From JALZAI01 sp038207565 (GTDB lineage Bacteria; Actinomycetota; Actinomycetes; Mycobacteriales; Jatrophihabitantaceae), in the NCBI GenBank assembly GCA_038207565.1, contig JBBQZQ010000024.1:1-64000 (forward strand): a DNA stretch of 64,000 nt. The letters are read 5' to 3'. The first letter of the stretch is position 1, and each line of letters begins with the position of its first letter. Below, in pieces: positions 1 to 7,334 of this stretch. Position numbers and translations under genes: made by a program. The notes below the pieces were generated by a model. That model was not told the origin of the DNA. It did not search any database and saw nothing but the letters and a program-made list of their open reading frames with translations.

Positions 1-1
1 G

Positions 2-165
2 GTGCTGTCCGGCACCATCAGCAAGGCCGAGACCGACCTGCCCAAGCTTGCCGCCGAGCGGCAGGCCGTCGAGGATGCGATCACCCGACGAGTCGACACT
101 TCCGGCGAGCGATTCAGCATGAGCGTCAATGGCACCCGGTCCTCAAGCCGCGCTGACGCGGCGAT
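2..165 (+). pseudogene. C-terminal remnant of a helicase/methylase-type protein
   Basis: The window opens inside a reading frame whose residues (LPKLAAERQAVEDAI, then a DTSGERFSM segment and a VNGTR turn) resemble the C-terminal coiled region of large SNF2-type helicase/DNA-methylase proteins found on actinobacterial plasmids and phages. The resemblance stops near base 160. Beyond it the frame becomes arginine/serine-rich nonsense to a stop at 355, while a methyltransferase frame opens at 157. I read this as the left side of a deletion junction. The assignment rests on remembered family resemblance and the 5' part is outside the window. Confidence 0.4.
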
Positions 166-687
166 CGCGACATCGAGGGCGTCTTCACCCCCGAGCCGTT
201 CATCACGATGCTGCGCAACCACGCCGAAGCGACCGGTGTCGACGAGCCGCTGGCGACCATGGCCACCGCCCGCCACCACGGCGTCACCGTCCCACCCGGC
301 GCGATCATCGGCAAGCACCACGGCGGCCTGGACTACCGCGCGATCGGGCACATGACCAAAGACGTCGCCGACCCGTTCCCCGGCGTCCTCGCCCGCACCA
401 ACCTGTCGCTGGTCATCCCCTACCGCAAGGCCAAGACCAAGACCACCGACGAGCCGCTGCTCACCCAGGCCACCGTCGAGTCCGCAGGGCTGGCCAGCCC
501 CGCGACCGACATCAACGACTGCCACTTCCGGATGGTCAAGCCGCGTGAGTCCGCCCGGGCGCAGCGCTTCCCCGACAGCTACCGGATCACCGGCAACCAG
601 GGCGAGCAGCAGATGCAGGCCGGCAACGCGGTCAGCAGCAACGTCAGCCAGTGGCTCGGCGGCATCACAGTCGAGGTCCTGGCATGA
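157..687 (+). pseudogene. Truncated C5-cytosine DNA methyltransferase (C-terminal part)
   Basis: The frame opens right after an in-frame TGA at 154-156 and runs to 687. It shows only the target-recognition and C-terminal part of a C5-cytosine methyltransferase: repeated FITMLRNHA / LSLVIPYRK / DEPLLTQ segments typical of the variable region, then motif IX-like PRESARAQRFPDSYRI and motif X-like QMQAGNAV near the end. The catalytic PCQ and ENV motifs and the SAM-binding FxGxG motif are absent, so it cannot be active alone. The first available ATG is at 208. The upstream part was probably lost in a deletion that joined it to the helicase remnant. Its stop overlaps the next gene (ATGA). Confidence 0.7.
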
Positions 688-995
688 GCGAGGACTACGG
701 GGATTTAGCCACCCCCGAGCAGACGGCCGAGCTGCGCGGCGAGGCGCTGGTGTGGCAGATGGTGCTGGACCAAGCCTCAGCCCAGCTGAGCAACCTCGCC
801 GCCTACCCGCACGGCACGCTGCGCCGCACAACACTCGACGCGGTCGCCGAACACCTGCGCTCGGCCGAGAAGCTGCTGCGCGCCCTCGATGACTTCCTGG
901 ACCCCCGGCAGAGCGACGCCGGGCACGACCTGTCCGCCCGGCACCTGCAGCAGCGGGTGAAGCGCGAGCAGCAGGCTCTGAGGCAGGCGAGCTGA
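684..995 (+). CDS. Small hypothetical protein
   Basis: This is a 103-residue acidic/helical protein starting at the ATG that overlaps the stop of the upstream methyltransferase remnant (ATGA). It begins MSEDYGDLATPEQ and is predicted largely helical (EHLRSAEKLLRALDDFL), with no cysteine pairs or catalytic motif that I recognise. The next gene starts two bases downstream, so it belongs to a translationally coupled plus-strand operon of accessory plasmid/phage genes. Function unknown. Confidence 0.6.
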   Translation: MSEDYGDLATPEQTAELRGEALVWQMVLDQASAQLSNLAAYPHGTLRRTTLDAVAEHLRSAEKLLRALDDFLDPRQSDAGHDLSARHLQQRVKREQQALRQAS

Positions 996-996
996 C

Positions 997-1674
997 ATGC
1001 TCACCGTCGCGCGCGCCAAGGGCCAGCTGGACCTGTTCGCCGACCTGGACGCGGCCGCAACCGCCGCCGCCGAGGCCGATGCCCAGCGTCGCTTCGACGA
1101 GGCCCCCGCCATGTTCGACGACCTCGGGCGGGGCTTCTTCGCCCGCGTTGCCGCCGCCGAGGCGTGGTCTGACGAGCACGGCCACTTCGACTGTCTTCGC
1201 CGCTCGCACGCCTGGCGCGCCGAAATCGGCGGCGGCCGCGGTGACCAGCCCACCGAGGTGTGTCGCCCGATCACCCTGACCGCTGACCTGCGCTGCGATC
1301 ACTACCGCGCCGAGTGCAGCTGCGTCGGCGAGCTGGTCTACCGGGGCGCGTGCCTGCACTGCGACTGGGAAGGCGAGATCCGCGACAGCCACAACGGCGC
1401 GGTCGAGGACGCCCACGACCACGCCTGGCCCGGCTGGCGCGACCTGCCGTGCGTCGGCCGCCGGCCCGAACCGGGCACCAGTGCCAAGCAGAAGACCAGC
1501 ATGACCCGCTGGGCTGAAACGATCACCGACGTCTACCCCGACGGCTGGCTCGAGTCCGGCGGTCCGATCCGCACCGTGCGCGGCCAATACGGCACCCGCC
1601 ACGTCCCCGACCACACCGGCTTCGGCGGTTACGACCTGTGCGGCGACATCCGCGAGCAGGTGAGTCGCACATGA
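997..1674 (+). CDS. DUF6349-like hypothetical protein with Zn-binding cysteines
   Basis: This 225-residue protein starts MLTVARAKGQLDLFADLD. It has an FDCLRRSHAWR segment in the first third, a CSC...CLHC cluster near residues 107-125 that could hold a metal, and a conserved-looking GWRDLP / DGWLESGGPIRT C-terminal half. Proteins of this kind are common in actinobacterial mobile elements and are annotated as DUF6349; I match it from memory. It is packed between two other genes with overlaps, indicating the same operon. No enzymatic motif was recognised. Confidence 0.55.
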   Translation: MLTVARAKGQLDLFADLDAAATAAAEADAQRRFDEAPAMFDDLGRGFFARVAAAEAWSDEHGHFDCLRRSHAWRAEIGGGRGDQPTEVCRPITLTADLRCDHYRAECSCVGELVYRGACLHCDWEGEIRDSHNGAVEDAHDHAWPGWRDLPCVGRRPEPGTSAKQKTSMTRWAETITDVYPDGWLESGGPIRTVRGQYGTRHVPDHTGFGGYDLCGDIREQVSRT

Positions 1675-2732
1675 GCATCACCCGCGTCTGCGCCACCTGC
1701 GACTACACCGCCAGCTACACCAGCGAAGCGATGGCCGAGCACCACCACCAGCGACACTCCTGCGCCAAGCACCTGCGCTCCCTCCAGCGTGCCACCGCCC
1801 GCGCCGACCGCATCAAGGCAGGCCCGAAACGCAACTGCCGACACCCGCGCGCCAAGCACCAGCACGGCACCCGAGCCGCCTACGTACGGGACCGGTGCCG
1901 TTGCGCCAAGTGCACCACCGTCAACACCGCCGCCAGCAACGAGATGCACCGCGAACGAACCTTCGGCCGCTGGGAGCCCTACCTCGACGCCGGGCCCACC
2001 CGCGCGCACATCGAAGAACTCCGCGCCGCCGGCATCGGCATCGACCAGATCGCCAAGCTCGCCGGGCTGTCCCCCAGCCACGTGCGCGGCCTGATCTACC
2101 CGAGCAGCACCGGCAAACCCCCCTACCAGCGGGTGCGCCGCGAGACCGCCGAACGCATCCTGGCCGTTCCCGTCGAGGACAGCAGCCGCGCCGCGAACAG
2201 CCATGTCGACGCCACCGGCACCCGCCGCCGCCTCCAAGCCCTCATCGCCGTCGGGTGGGCACAAGCCTGGCTGGCCCGCGAGCTGCACCGCTCACCGGCC
2301 AACTTCCGCCGCAGCATGATCGCCGACACCGTAACCGCCCGCACCGCGCAGCTGGTCAACGAGATGTACGAGCGACTCTGGGACGCCCCACCACCGCAGC
2401 ACACCAGCAGCCAGCGCAACGCCAGCGACGCCGCCCGCGCGCATGCCACGCTGCAGGGCTGGATGCCGCCGCTGGCCTGGGACGACATCGACAACGACCC
2501 CGACCCCGACCCGAACCAGCCCCACACCAGCAGTGACGACGACGCCCTGGACGAAATCGCGATCGAACGTGCGATCGCCGGAGACACCCGCGTGCACCTC
2601 ACCTACGCCGAGCAGATCGAAGTCGTGCGCCGCATGTCCGAGCGGGGCCGCTCCATCCGCACCATCGCCGACCTGCTGTCCACCAGCAAGCGCACCGTCT
2701 CGCGCCACCGCCGCCAGGGCAGCGCGGCATGA
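1671..2732 (+). CDS. Zn-finger / helix-turn-helix DNA-binding protein
   Basis: The start is the ATG at 1671 overlapping the previous stop (ATGA). The 353-residue protein opens with a C2H2-like finger (CATCDYT followed by HHHQRHSC), then a basic stretch and a CRCAKC pair. A helix-turn-helix-like segment (IGIDQIAKLAGLSPSHVRGL) lies near residues 113-133 and a second at the C-terminus (RSIRTIADLLSTSKRTVSRH). The middle is acidic and proline-rich. The architecture resembles HTH proteins of actinophages and plasmids. A regulatory or DNA-management role for the accessory operon is inferred. Confidence 0.6.
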   Translation: MSITRVCATCDYTASYTSEAMAEHHHQRHSCAKHLRSLQRATARADRIKAGPKRNCRHPRAKHQHGTRAAYVRDRCRCAKCTTVNTAASNEMHRERTFGRWEPYLDAGPTRAHIEELRAAGIGIDQIAKLAGLSPSHVRGLIYPSSTGKPPYQRVRRETAERILAVPVEDSSRAANSHVDATGTRRRLQALIAVGWAQAWLARELHRSPANFRRSMIADTVTARTAQLVNEMYERLWDAPPPQHTSSQRNASDAARAHATLQGWMPPLAWDDIDNDPDPDPNQPHTSSDDDALDEIAIERAIAGDTRVHLTYAEQIEVVRRMSERGRSIRTIADLLSTSKRTVSRHRRQGSAA

Positions 2733-2911
2733 CCGAGCCGACCCTGACCCGTCGCCACAACCGCCGCTACCGCGTGACCCCGTCATCGAGTGTCGGCACG
2801 CCGAGCACTGCGGCCCGCGCACTCGAGGACCACCTCACCGCACTCGGTGCCCGGTCCACCAGCACCACCCACGCGACGCCGACCGACGCCGCCGAAACCC
2901 GCCGCGCCTGA
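2729..2911 (+). CDS. Small hypothetical protein
   Basis: A 60-residue frame whose ATG overlaps the stop of the HTH gene (ATGA). It is rich in Thr, Arg and Ala, with a possible short helix (AARALEDHLTALGA). The translational coupling is the only evidence that it is expressed. No family recognised. Confidence 0.35.
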   Translation: MTEPTLTRRHNRRYRVTPSSSVGTPSTAARALEDHLTALGARSTSTTHATPTDAAETRRA

Positions 2912-2940
2912 CCGACGCGAGCCCCCGAAGGAGCGCCGCC

Positions 2941-3207
2941 ATGGTCACCACGAACACACCCACCACGACCAGCACCACCGACGAGCAGATCCGCGCCGCC
3001 GCCTGCCACATGTACGACGCCGAGTGCGCCCTGCATATCGCCCATCAGAGCCACGTCGACTCGTGGATCATGGCGGCCAGCCTCAAACTCCACGAAGCGA
3101 TCACCGAGCACCTCGCTGCCATCGCCAATCAGCACCCCGACGCGCCCCGCCGAGCCACGCCCTCCACGGCCGAAGCTGGGACCGGCCACCGACGGACACA
3201 CAGATGA
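2941..3207 (+). CDS. Small hypothetical protein
   Basis: The ATG at 2941 follows a Shine-Dalgarno-like GAAGGAG, which decides the start. The 88-residue product has a Thr-rich N-terminus and a helical core with His and Met residues (AACHMYDAECALHIAHQSH, then SWIMAASLKLHEAITEHLA). It overlaps the next gene by ATGA. No known function. Confidence 0.5.
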   Translation: MVTTNTPTTTSTTDEQIRAAACHMYDAECALHIAHQSHVDSWIMAASLKLHEAITEHLAAIANQHPDAPRRATPSTAEAGTGHRRTHR

Positions 3208-3554
3208 CCGTCAAGACGGCCACCTGCGTGTGGATCGAGTGTGATGGCGAGCGCTGCGACCGGGACAAGGGCTGGCCCGACGAGGGCCCGTACCACTTCG
3301 AGTCCGAGCAATCTGCGCTCGAGTACGTCCTCGGCGAGGCCGGGATGGGCTGGACCCGGCTGCCCACCGGGCGGCTGCTATGCCGAGGCTGCTCCGTGGA
3401 CGCCGACTGCCAGGCCACCGGCCACCAATGGAGCGCCTGGCGCTACGGCGTCAAAGTCGGCGGCCAGCCTGACCCCACGATCCAGGTCCGCTGGTGCACC
3501 CACTGCGGCGGCGGGTTCGAGGAACGGCTCACCGAGCTGGGCGGCACGCCGTGA
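3204..3554 (+). CDS. Zinc-ribbon hypothetical protein
   Basis: A 116-residue protein translated from an ATG overlapping the upstream stop. Several cysteines are paired: C...CDGERC near residues 8-16, CRGC near residue 55 and CTHCG near residue 97. This suggests one or two structural zinc ribbons. A YHFESEQSALEYVLGEAGMGW segment lies between them. Its stop overlaps the GTG of the Mom-like gene, so both are co-translated. No specific family recognised. Confidence 0.5.
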   Translation: MTVKTATCVWIECDGERCDRDKGWPDEGPYHFESEQSALEYVLGEAGMGWTRLPTGRLLCRGCSVDADCQATGHQWSAWRYGVKVGGQPDPTIQVRWCTHCGGGFEERLTELGGTP

Positions 3555-4435
3555 CCGCTGCCCCGACCAGCTTCGGGCCGTCGCCGCGCACGGTGCCCGA
3601 GGTAAGTCCGTCCTCGGAGTGGTGTCAGCGCTGGGCCGGGCGACGCCACACATGGCGGCACACCTCCGCAGGCGGGTTCGACCCGGACCGTTACCTGGTC
3701 GAGCCTGTCAGCGAGTCGACCGCGCGCCGCTGGGTCGTCGAGCATCACTACTCCGGCAGTTACCCCGCCGCGTCGCGGCGCTACGGGCTGCTCGACCGTG
3801 AGCGGACTCTGCTGGGCGTGTGCGTGCTGGGCATCCCCATGTCGGCAACGGTGCTGACCAACGTGTTCCCCGATCTGGAGCCGATGAGCGAGTCGTTGGA
3901 GCTGTCGCGGCTGGTCCTGGCCGACGCCGTGCCCGGCAACGGCGAATCGTGGTTCCTGGCCCGCGTGTTCGCCGACGCGCTCGCGGCCGGCGTACGCGGG
4001 GTGGTCGCATTCGCTGACCCGGTGCCGCGTCGCATCGACCGGCGCCTGGTCTTCCCCGGTCACCGAGGCGTCATCTACATGGCCAGCAACGCCGCCTACC
4101 TCGGCCGGGCCACCGCCCGAAACCTCACCGTCCTGCGCGACGGTCGGGTGCTGTCAGACCGTTCGGCGCAGAAGGTGCGGCGCGACGAACGTGGCCACGC
4201 CCACGTCGAGAAGCACCTCGTCGCACTCGGTGCCTCCAGCAGGCGCGCTGGGCAGGCCGGGTCGGAGTGGCTGGTCGAGGCGCTCAACGACGTCGGAGCG
4301 ACCCGGCTACGGCATCGCGGCAATCACCGCTACGCGTTCCCGCTCGCCCCCAGCGCGCGGCAGCGGGCTCGCATCCGACTCGGCCTGCCCGCAGGCCGCT
4401 ACCCTCGCAGCGTCGACGCCGACGTCGGCGACTAG
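3551..4435 (+). CDS. Mom-family DNA adenine modification acyltransferase
   Basis: A 294-residue protein starting at a GTG that overlaps the previous stop. Diagnostic blocks are VVEHHYSGSYPA near residue 58, GVCVLGIPMS, an ESLELSRLVLAD motif, GESWFLARVFADAL, GVVAFADPVPRR, FPGHRGVIYMASNAAYLGR and a late QKVRRDERG. These match proteins annotated as Mom-family adenine methylcarbamoylation proteins, a GNAT-fold relative of phage Mu Mom, which modifies DNA adenine to block restriction (established for Mu). Here it sits with an adenine methyltransferase and remnants of other DNA-modification genes, consistent with anti-restriction protection of the element. Substrate and chemistry in this homologue are inferred. 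Confidence 0.75.
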   Translation: MTAAPTSFGPSPRTVPEVSPSSEWCQRWAGRRHTWRHTSAGGFDPDRYLVEPVSESTARRWVVEHHYSGSYPAASRRYGLLDRERTLLGVCVLGIPMSATVLTNVFPDLEPMSESLELSRLVLADAVPGNGESWFLARVFADALAAGVRGVVAFADPVPRRIDRRLVFPGHRGVIYMASNAAYLGRATARNLTVLRDGRVLSDRSAQKVRRDERGHAHVEKHLVALGASSRRAGQAGSEWLVEALNDVGATRLRHRGNHRYAFPLAPSARQRARIRLGLPAGRYPRSVDADVGD

Positions 4436-4476
4436 CTGGACCTCTTCTCCGCGTGGCCGGGCGCAGGGGTTGCGTG

Positions 4477-4660
4477 ATGGGCGAGCAACCGCGGTACGTC
4501 TCCTCCGGCGGAGGAGCCCATGTCGGCCACTCCGACCCGGCCTGCCCGGCACGTGAGGCGGCAGTCTTCTACCTCGGTAGCCATCAGCCCGGCTGGCTGA
4601 CCAAGGCCGCCGTGCCGCTGCGTCGAGCTCTACGCCGAGTACGGGGTGCAGTTGGGCGGC
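4477..4660 (+). pseudogene. DpdA-like (queuine-transferase-type) gene remnant
   Basis: The frame from the ATG at 4477 contains FYLGSHQPGWLTKAAVPL (bases about 4567-4620), the N-terminal signature of actinobacterial DpdA-like / TGT-fold DNA-modification proteins. Immediately afterwards a second frame reads RCVELYAEYGVQL (about 4616-4654), which matches a segment some 130-150 residues further into the same family. Everything between is missing, so the gene has collapsed by internal deletion with a frame change. Family DpdA proteins exchange guanine for 7-deazaguanine derivatives in DNA; this copy cannot. Assignment is from memory of the family motifs. Confidence 0.5.
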
Positions 4661-4924
4661 TACCCCGAGTGCCGGGCCGTTGCTCGGCGCTCTGTGCTCG
4701 CTCTACATCGACATGCCACTCGCGACCAGCCCGGCATCGGGCCCGGCGACTGGATCGTCACCGAGGCCGGCTCCCGCTATCTGGTCGCGACTGCGCGGCT
4801 GGTGCGGCGGCCGCGCTGGCCGCGACCCGGTCGACGGTGGCAGATGACCGTGCACCGGCTGCCCAAGCACTGCGCGCTCCCGGCCGACGTCCGCGCCGTC
4901 GAGCTGCGCTGGTACCGGCGATGA
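4646..4924 (+). CDS. Hypothetical protein
   Basis: A 92-residue frame from a GTG inside the tail of the DpdA-like remnant. The C-terminal two thirds (IGPGDWIVTEAGSRYLVAT, then WQMTVHRLPKHCALPADVR) look like a compact beta-rich domain and appear genuine. The N-terminus is uncertain because the upstream deletion may have removed the original start. The stop overlaps the ATG of the DUF4031 gene. Function unknown. Confidence 0.45.
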   Translation: MQLGGYPECRAVARRSVLALHRHATRDQPGIGPGDWIVTEAGSRYLVATARLVRRPRWPRPGRRWQMTVHRLPKHCALPADVRAVELRWYRR

Positions 4925-5238
4925 CCGTCTACGTCGACGACGCCGCAATCGCGGCCACGGTCGGGCGGATCACGTCGCGCTGGTCGCACCTGATCGCGGA
5001 CGACGCCGCCGAGCTGCAGGCGTTCGCCGCGCGGCTCGGGCTGCGCCGCGGATGGTTCCAGGACCCGCTCACCAAGACCACCGGCGTCCGTCCGAGGCCG
5101 GGGAGCCGCGCGGCCGAGAACTGGCATTACGACGTGACCGCGGGCAAACGGTTGCGCGCGATCCAGCTCGGCGCCGAGCCGGTGCCCTGGCGGGAGATGG
5201 TCGAGATCATCAACCGCCGCTACGAGGAGTCGCGGTGA
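4921..5238 (+). CDS. DUF4031 domain protein
   Basis: A 105-residue protein starting MTVYVDDAAI. The order of motifs is characteristic of DUF4031: an N-terminal MTVYVD strand, RWSHLIADDAAELQAFAARLGL with a conserved SHL-D core, GWFQDP, and a C-terminal HYDVTAGKR. Family members are small proteins of unknown activity, common next to DNA-modification genes in actinobacterial phages and plasmids. It is coupled on both sides by start-stop overlaps. Confidence 0.75.
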   Translation: MTVYVDDAAIAATVGRITSRWSHLIADDAAELQAFAARLGLRRGWFQDPLTKTTGVRPRPGSRAAENWHYDVTAGKRLRAIQLGAEPVPWREMVEIINRRYEESR

Positions 5239-5417
5239 GCGTCGCGATCGACGAGGACGACGTGACCGTGCTGCAGGGCGACGTGCGCGAGCAGATCGCG
5301 ACGCTGCCCCGGCAGTCGGTCGACTGCATTGTCACGAGCCCGCCGTACTACAACCTTCGCGACTACGGAGTCCGCCGCATCGGCCCGCCCACCCTGTCCT
5401 TCGAGGCCAGCCGATGA
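5235..5417 (+). pseudogene. Collapsed DNA methyltransferase (N-terminal fragment)
   Basis: From a GTG overlapping the upstream stop, 60 residues read TVLQGDVREQIATLPRQSVD, then CIVTSPPYYNLRDYG. This is the N-terminal part and catalytic motif IV (TSPPY) of a beta-class N4/N6 DNA methyltransferase. After the DYG residues the frame runs straight into a short tail and stops. The rest of the enzyme, including the SAM-binding motif normally 150 or more residues later, is missing. The coupled upstream and downstream junctions are intact, so the deletion was internal to this gene. Confidence 0.7.
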
Positions 5418-6319
5418 CCGCCGCCCCGCTGCAGCCGCCGTTCGCCTACTTCGGCGGCAAGACCACCCTCGCCGCCCGCATCGTCGGGCTGCTGCCTCCC
5501 CATGAGCACTACCTGGAGCCGTTCTGCGGCGGGTCGTCGGTCCTGCTGGCCAAGCCACCTTCGACTATGGAGACGGTTAATGACCTCGACGGGCGGCTGA
5601 TGACCTTCTGGCGCGTACTGCGCGACCGGCCCGCCGACCTACAGCGCGTCTGCGCGCTCTCGCCCCACTCGCGAGCGGAGTACCAGCACTGCCTCGACGT
5701 CAGCGCCGATGATCTCGGCGACGAGCTTGAGACCGCGCGGCGGGTGTGGGTCCGGCTCAGCCAAGGCCGGGGCGGAACCCAGCGGCGCACCGGCTGGCGC
5801 AACTACGTCGTGCCACGTGGGTCCTCGATCGGGATGCCCGGCTACCTCGAGGCCTACCGCGACCGGATGGCAGCCGTGGCCCAGCGCCTAGCCAACGTCT
5901 CCCTCGAGTGCCGCCCCGCCCTGCAGGTGATCGAGCAATACGGTGCGGTAGCCAACGGGATGGTGATGTACGTCGACCCGCCCTACCTCGGCACGGCCCG
6001 CTCCGGGCGCAACTACCTGGTGGAGATGTCCTCGGCAGTCGAGCACCGCACCCTCGCCGCCGCGCTGCACACCGCCCGCGCCACCGTCATCCTGTCCGGC
6101 TACGACAGCCCGCTCTACGACGAGCTCTACGACGGGTGGCACCGGATCAGCTTCGGCTCCACGACCAACGGCTCCCCCACGGGCGAACGCAGCCGGCGCA
6201 CCGAAGTCCTGTGGTCAAACCGGCCCCTCGGCCAGCCCACCCTGTTCGACACCTTCGAACCGGAAGACCACGGAGCAGTAGCACTCCCGATCGCAGCCCG
6301 GCGCTCAAACTCACGCTGA
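5414..6319 (+). CDS. D12-class adenine-specific DNA methyltransferase
   Basis: A 301-residue protein with the full set of Dam/D12 landmarks: FAYFGGKT (residues 10-17, SAM-binding motif X), EPFCGGSSVLLAK (about 35-47, motif I) and the catalytic DPPY at 188-191. Length is normal for the family. It methylates N6 of adenine in a short recognition sequence, which cannot be read from the protein. It is the last gene of the overlapping plus-strand operon (ATGA with the methylase remnant). Together with the Mom-like protein it probably protects the element from host restriction. Confidence 0.88.
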   Translation: MTAAPLQPPFAYFGGKTTLAARIVGLLPPHEHYLEPFCGGSSVLLAKPPSTMETVNDLDGRLMTFWRVLRDRPADLQRVCALSPHSRAEYQHCLDVSADDLGDELETARRVWVRLSQGRGGTQRRTGWRNYVVPRGSSIGMPGYLEAYRDRMAAVAQRLANVSLECRPALQVIEQYGAVANGMVMYVDPPYLGTARSGRNYLVEMSSAVEHRTLAAALHTARATVILSGYDSPLYDELYDGWHRISFGSTTNGSPTGERSRRTEVLWSNRPLGQPTLFDTFEPEDHGAVALPIAARRSNSR

Positions 6320-6327
6320 ACACGACC

Positions 6328-6356
6328 TTGCTCGGTGTATGTACACCTGCTATCTT
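6328..6356 (+). promoter_or_regulatory. Sigma70-type promoter overlapping an operator
   Basis: TTGCTC at 6328-6333 and TATCTT at 6351-6356 are separated by 17 bases and lie about 40 bases upstream of the small gene at 6396. The -10 box falls in the loop of the perfect inverted repeat described next, so a protein bound to the repeat would cover the promoter. Confidence 0.5.
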
Positions 6357-6373
6357 CATAGGTGTACATACAC
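6335..6373. promoter_or_regulatory. Perfect 14-bp inverted repeat (operator candidate)
   Basis: GTGTATGTACACCT (6335-6348) and its exact reverse complement AGGTGTACATACAC (6360-6373) flank an 11-base loop. Each arm contains the self-complementary core TGTACA. AT-rich symmetric sites of this size are typical repressor operators. The ribbon-helix-helix protein encoded 345 bases downstream is a natural candidate to bind it (inference). Confidence 0.6.
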
Positions 6374-6395
6374 CCATCGTGAGAAGGAGACCGTG

Positions 6396-6707
6396 ATGAC
6401 AACCCGCGACAGCTACGGCGCTTTACTCGGCTACGGCCGCGCGATCGCCGACGCGATCGGCACTGACGACAACGACCTGCTCGCCCTGGTCGAGGACTTC
6501 ATGCGCAGTAGCACCGGCGGGACGCTCGACGCGCTGCCGTCCCGCGACTTCGACCGGCTGGCGCGGACCAGCATGACCGACGTCATCGCGTGGGACATCG
6601 CCGGCGAGATCGACGGCATCAACCTGACCGGCTACTGCGAGATCATGAACCTCGCTTACCCGGCCAGCCTGCACGCCGTCGGCACGATCGTCACAGCCGA
6701 ACTCTGA
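6396..6707 (+). CDS. Small hypothetical protein under operator control
   Basis: The start is the ATG at 6396, which follows a good ribosome site (GAGAAGGAG). Upstream in-frame ATG and GTG codons lie inside the operator and were rejected. The 103-residue acidic product (MTTRDSYGALLGYGRAIADA, then LLALVEDFMRSS and IAWDIAGEIDGINLTGYCEI) has no recognisable domain. Position just after the palindrome and just before a ribbon-helix-helix gene suggests an autoregulated two-gene unit, possibly toxin-antitoxin-like, but nothing in the sequence proves that. Confidence 0.55.
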   Translation: MTTRDSYGALLGYGRAIADAIGTDDNDLLALVEDFMRSSTGGTLDALPSRDFDRLARTSMTDVIAWDIAGEIDGINLTGYCEIMNLAYPASLHAVGTIVTAEL

Positions 6708-6717
6708 TCGGTTTCCC

Positions 6718-6873
6718 ATGGCCAACCAACCCAAGACGCCGCATCGCACGATCCGCGTCGAGCCCGACCTGTGGGACGCAGCCAAGCGCCGCGCAGCCCA
6801 GCAGGACGAGAGCGTCTCCGACGTGATCCGTCGGGCTCTGCAGGCCTACGTCGAGCAGGCACCGATCGCCTAG
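6718..6873 (+). CDS. Ribbon-helix-helix DNA-binding protein
   Basis: A 51-residue protein. The pattern TIRVEPDLWDAAKRRAAQQ followed by ESVSDVIRRALQAYV is the beta-strand, helix A, turn, helix B layout of CopG/Arc-type ribbon-helix-helix dimers. Such small proteins repress their own operons by binding inverted repeats. It follows the hypothetical gene at 6396 by 10 bases. Its TAG stop shares bases with the stop of the convergent HNH gene on the other strand. Confidence 0.75.
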   Translation: MANQPKTPHRTIRVEPDLWDAAKRRAAQQDESVSDVIRRALQAYVEQAPIA

Positions 6874-7192
6874 GGCACGCAGTCCCACAGCGGCATCTGC
6901 GCCATGTCGGCCGACAGCCCGGAGCGCATCACCGCGGCGGCCGTCGCGCCACTGGGGTCGACCCGCAGCGCATCCCGGACCGCGAGCGCGCGCCCGCGGG
7001 CGCCCCGCCGATCCCTCAGCGGCCCGCCGATCGTGTGCCGGCGCATCACCCACTCCTGCCGATTGCGCCACGCGCTCGACGCCTCCACATGACGCGGACC
7101 GACCATCTGGCAGAGCGGATTGTCGCAGCGATGACCGAGCATCGGGACATCCTCGAGCGCGTCGACGCCGTGGGTGATCGCCCACGCGAACC
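6870..7192 (-). pseudogene. 3' half of a split HNH endonuclease gene
   Basis: Reading leftward from 7192 the frame gives RFAWAITHG, then LEDVPMLGHRCDNPLCQ, PRHVEASS and PLRDRRGARGRALAVRD. This is the catalytic C-terminal half of an actinobacterial HNH-type protein, with GHRCDNPLC as the metal/HNH core. Upstream the frame leaves the family abruptly at 7193 and enters island DNA. The missing N-terminal half lies on the same strand at 50907-51129. Joining the two halves at the shared CGAACC restores a 180-codon frame. The gene was therefore interrupted by the 43.7-kb island. Confidence 0.8.
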
Positions 7193-7334
7193 TTCCATCC
7201 CCTTTTCGCTGTTGTTGTGCTCGCGGTTCGGTCCGCAGATGAAGAGGCCGACATGAAGAGCCAACGAAGGATTGTCGCGACTGACGAAGCCGCACAGGGG
7301 ATGCGCCACGCATGTCATGAGGTTGAGACTGCAC

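Noticed and set aside
6339..6395. Upstream in-frame ATG extending the small gene at 6396
   Set aside because: The extension lies within the palindrome and promoter, and the ATG at 6396 has a strong ribosome site.
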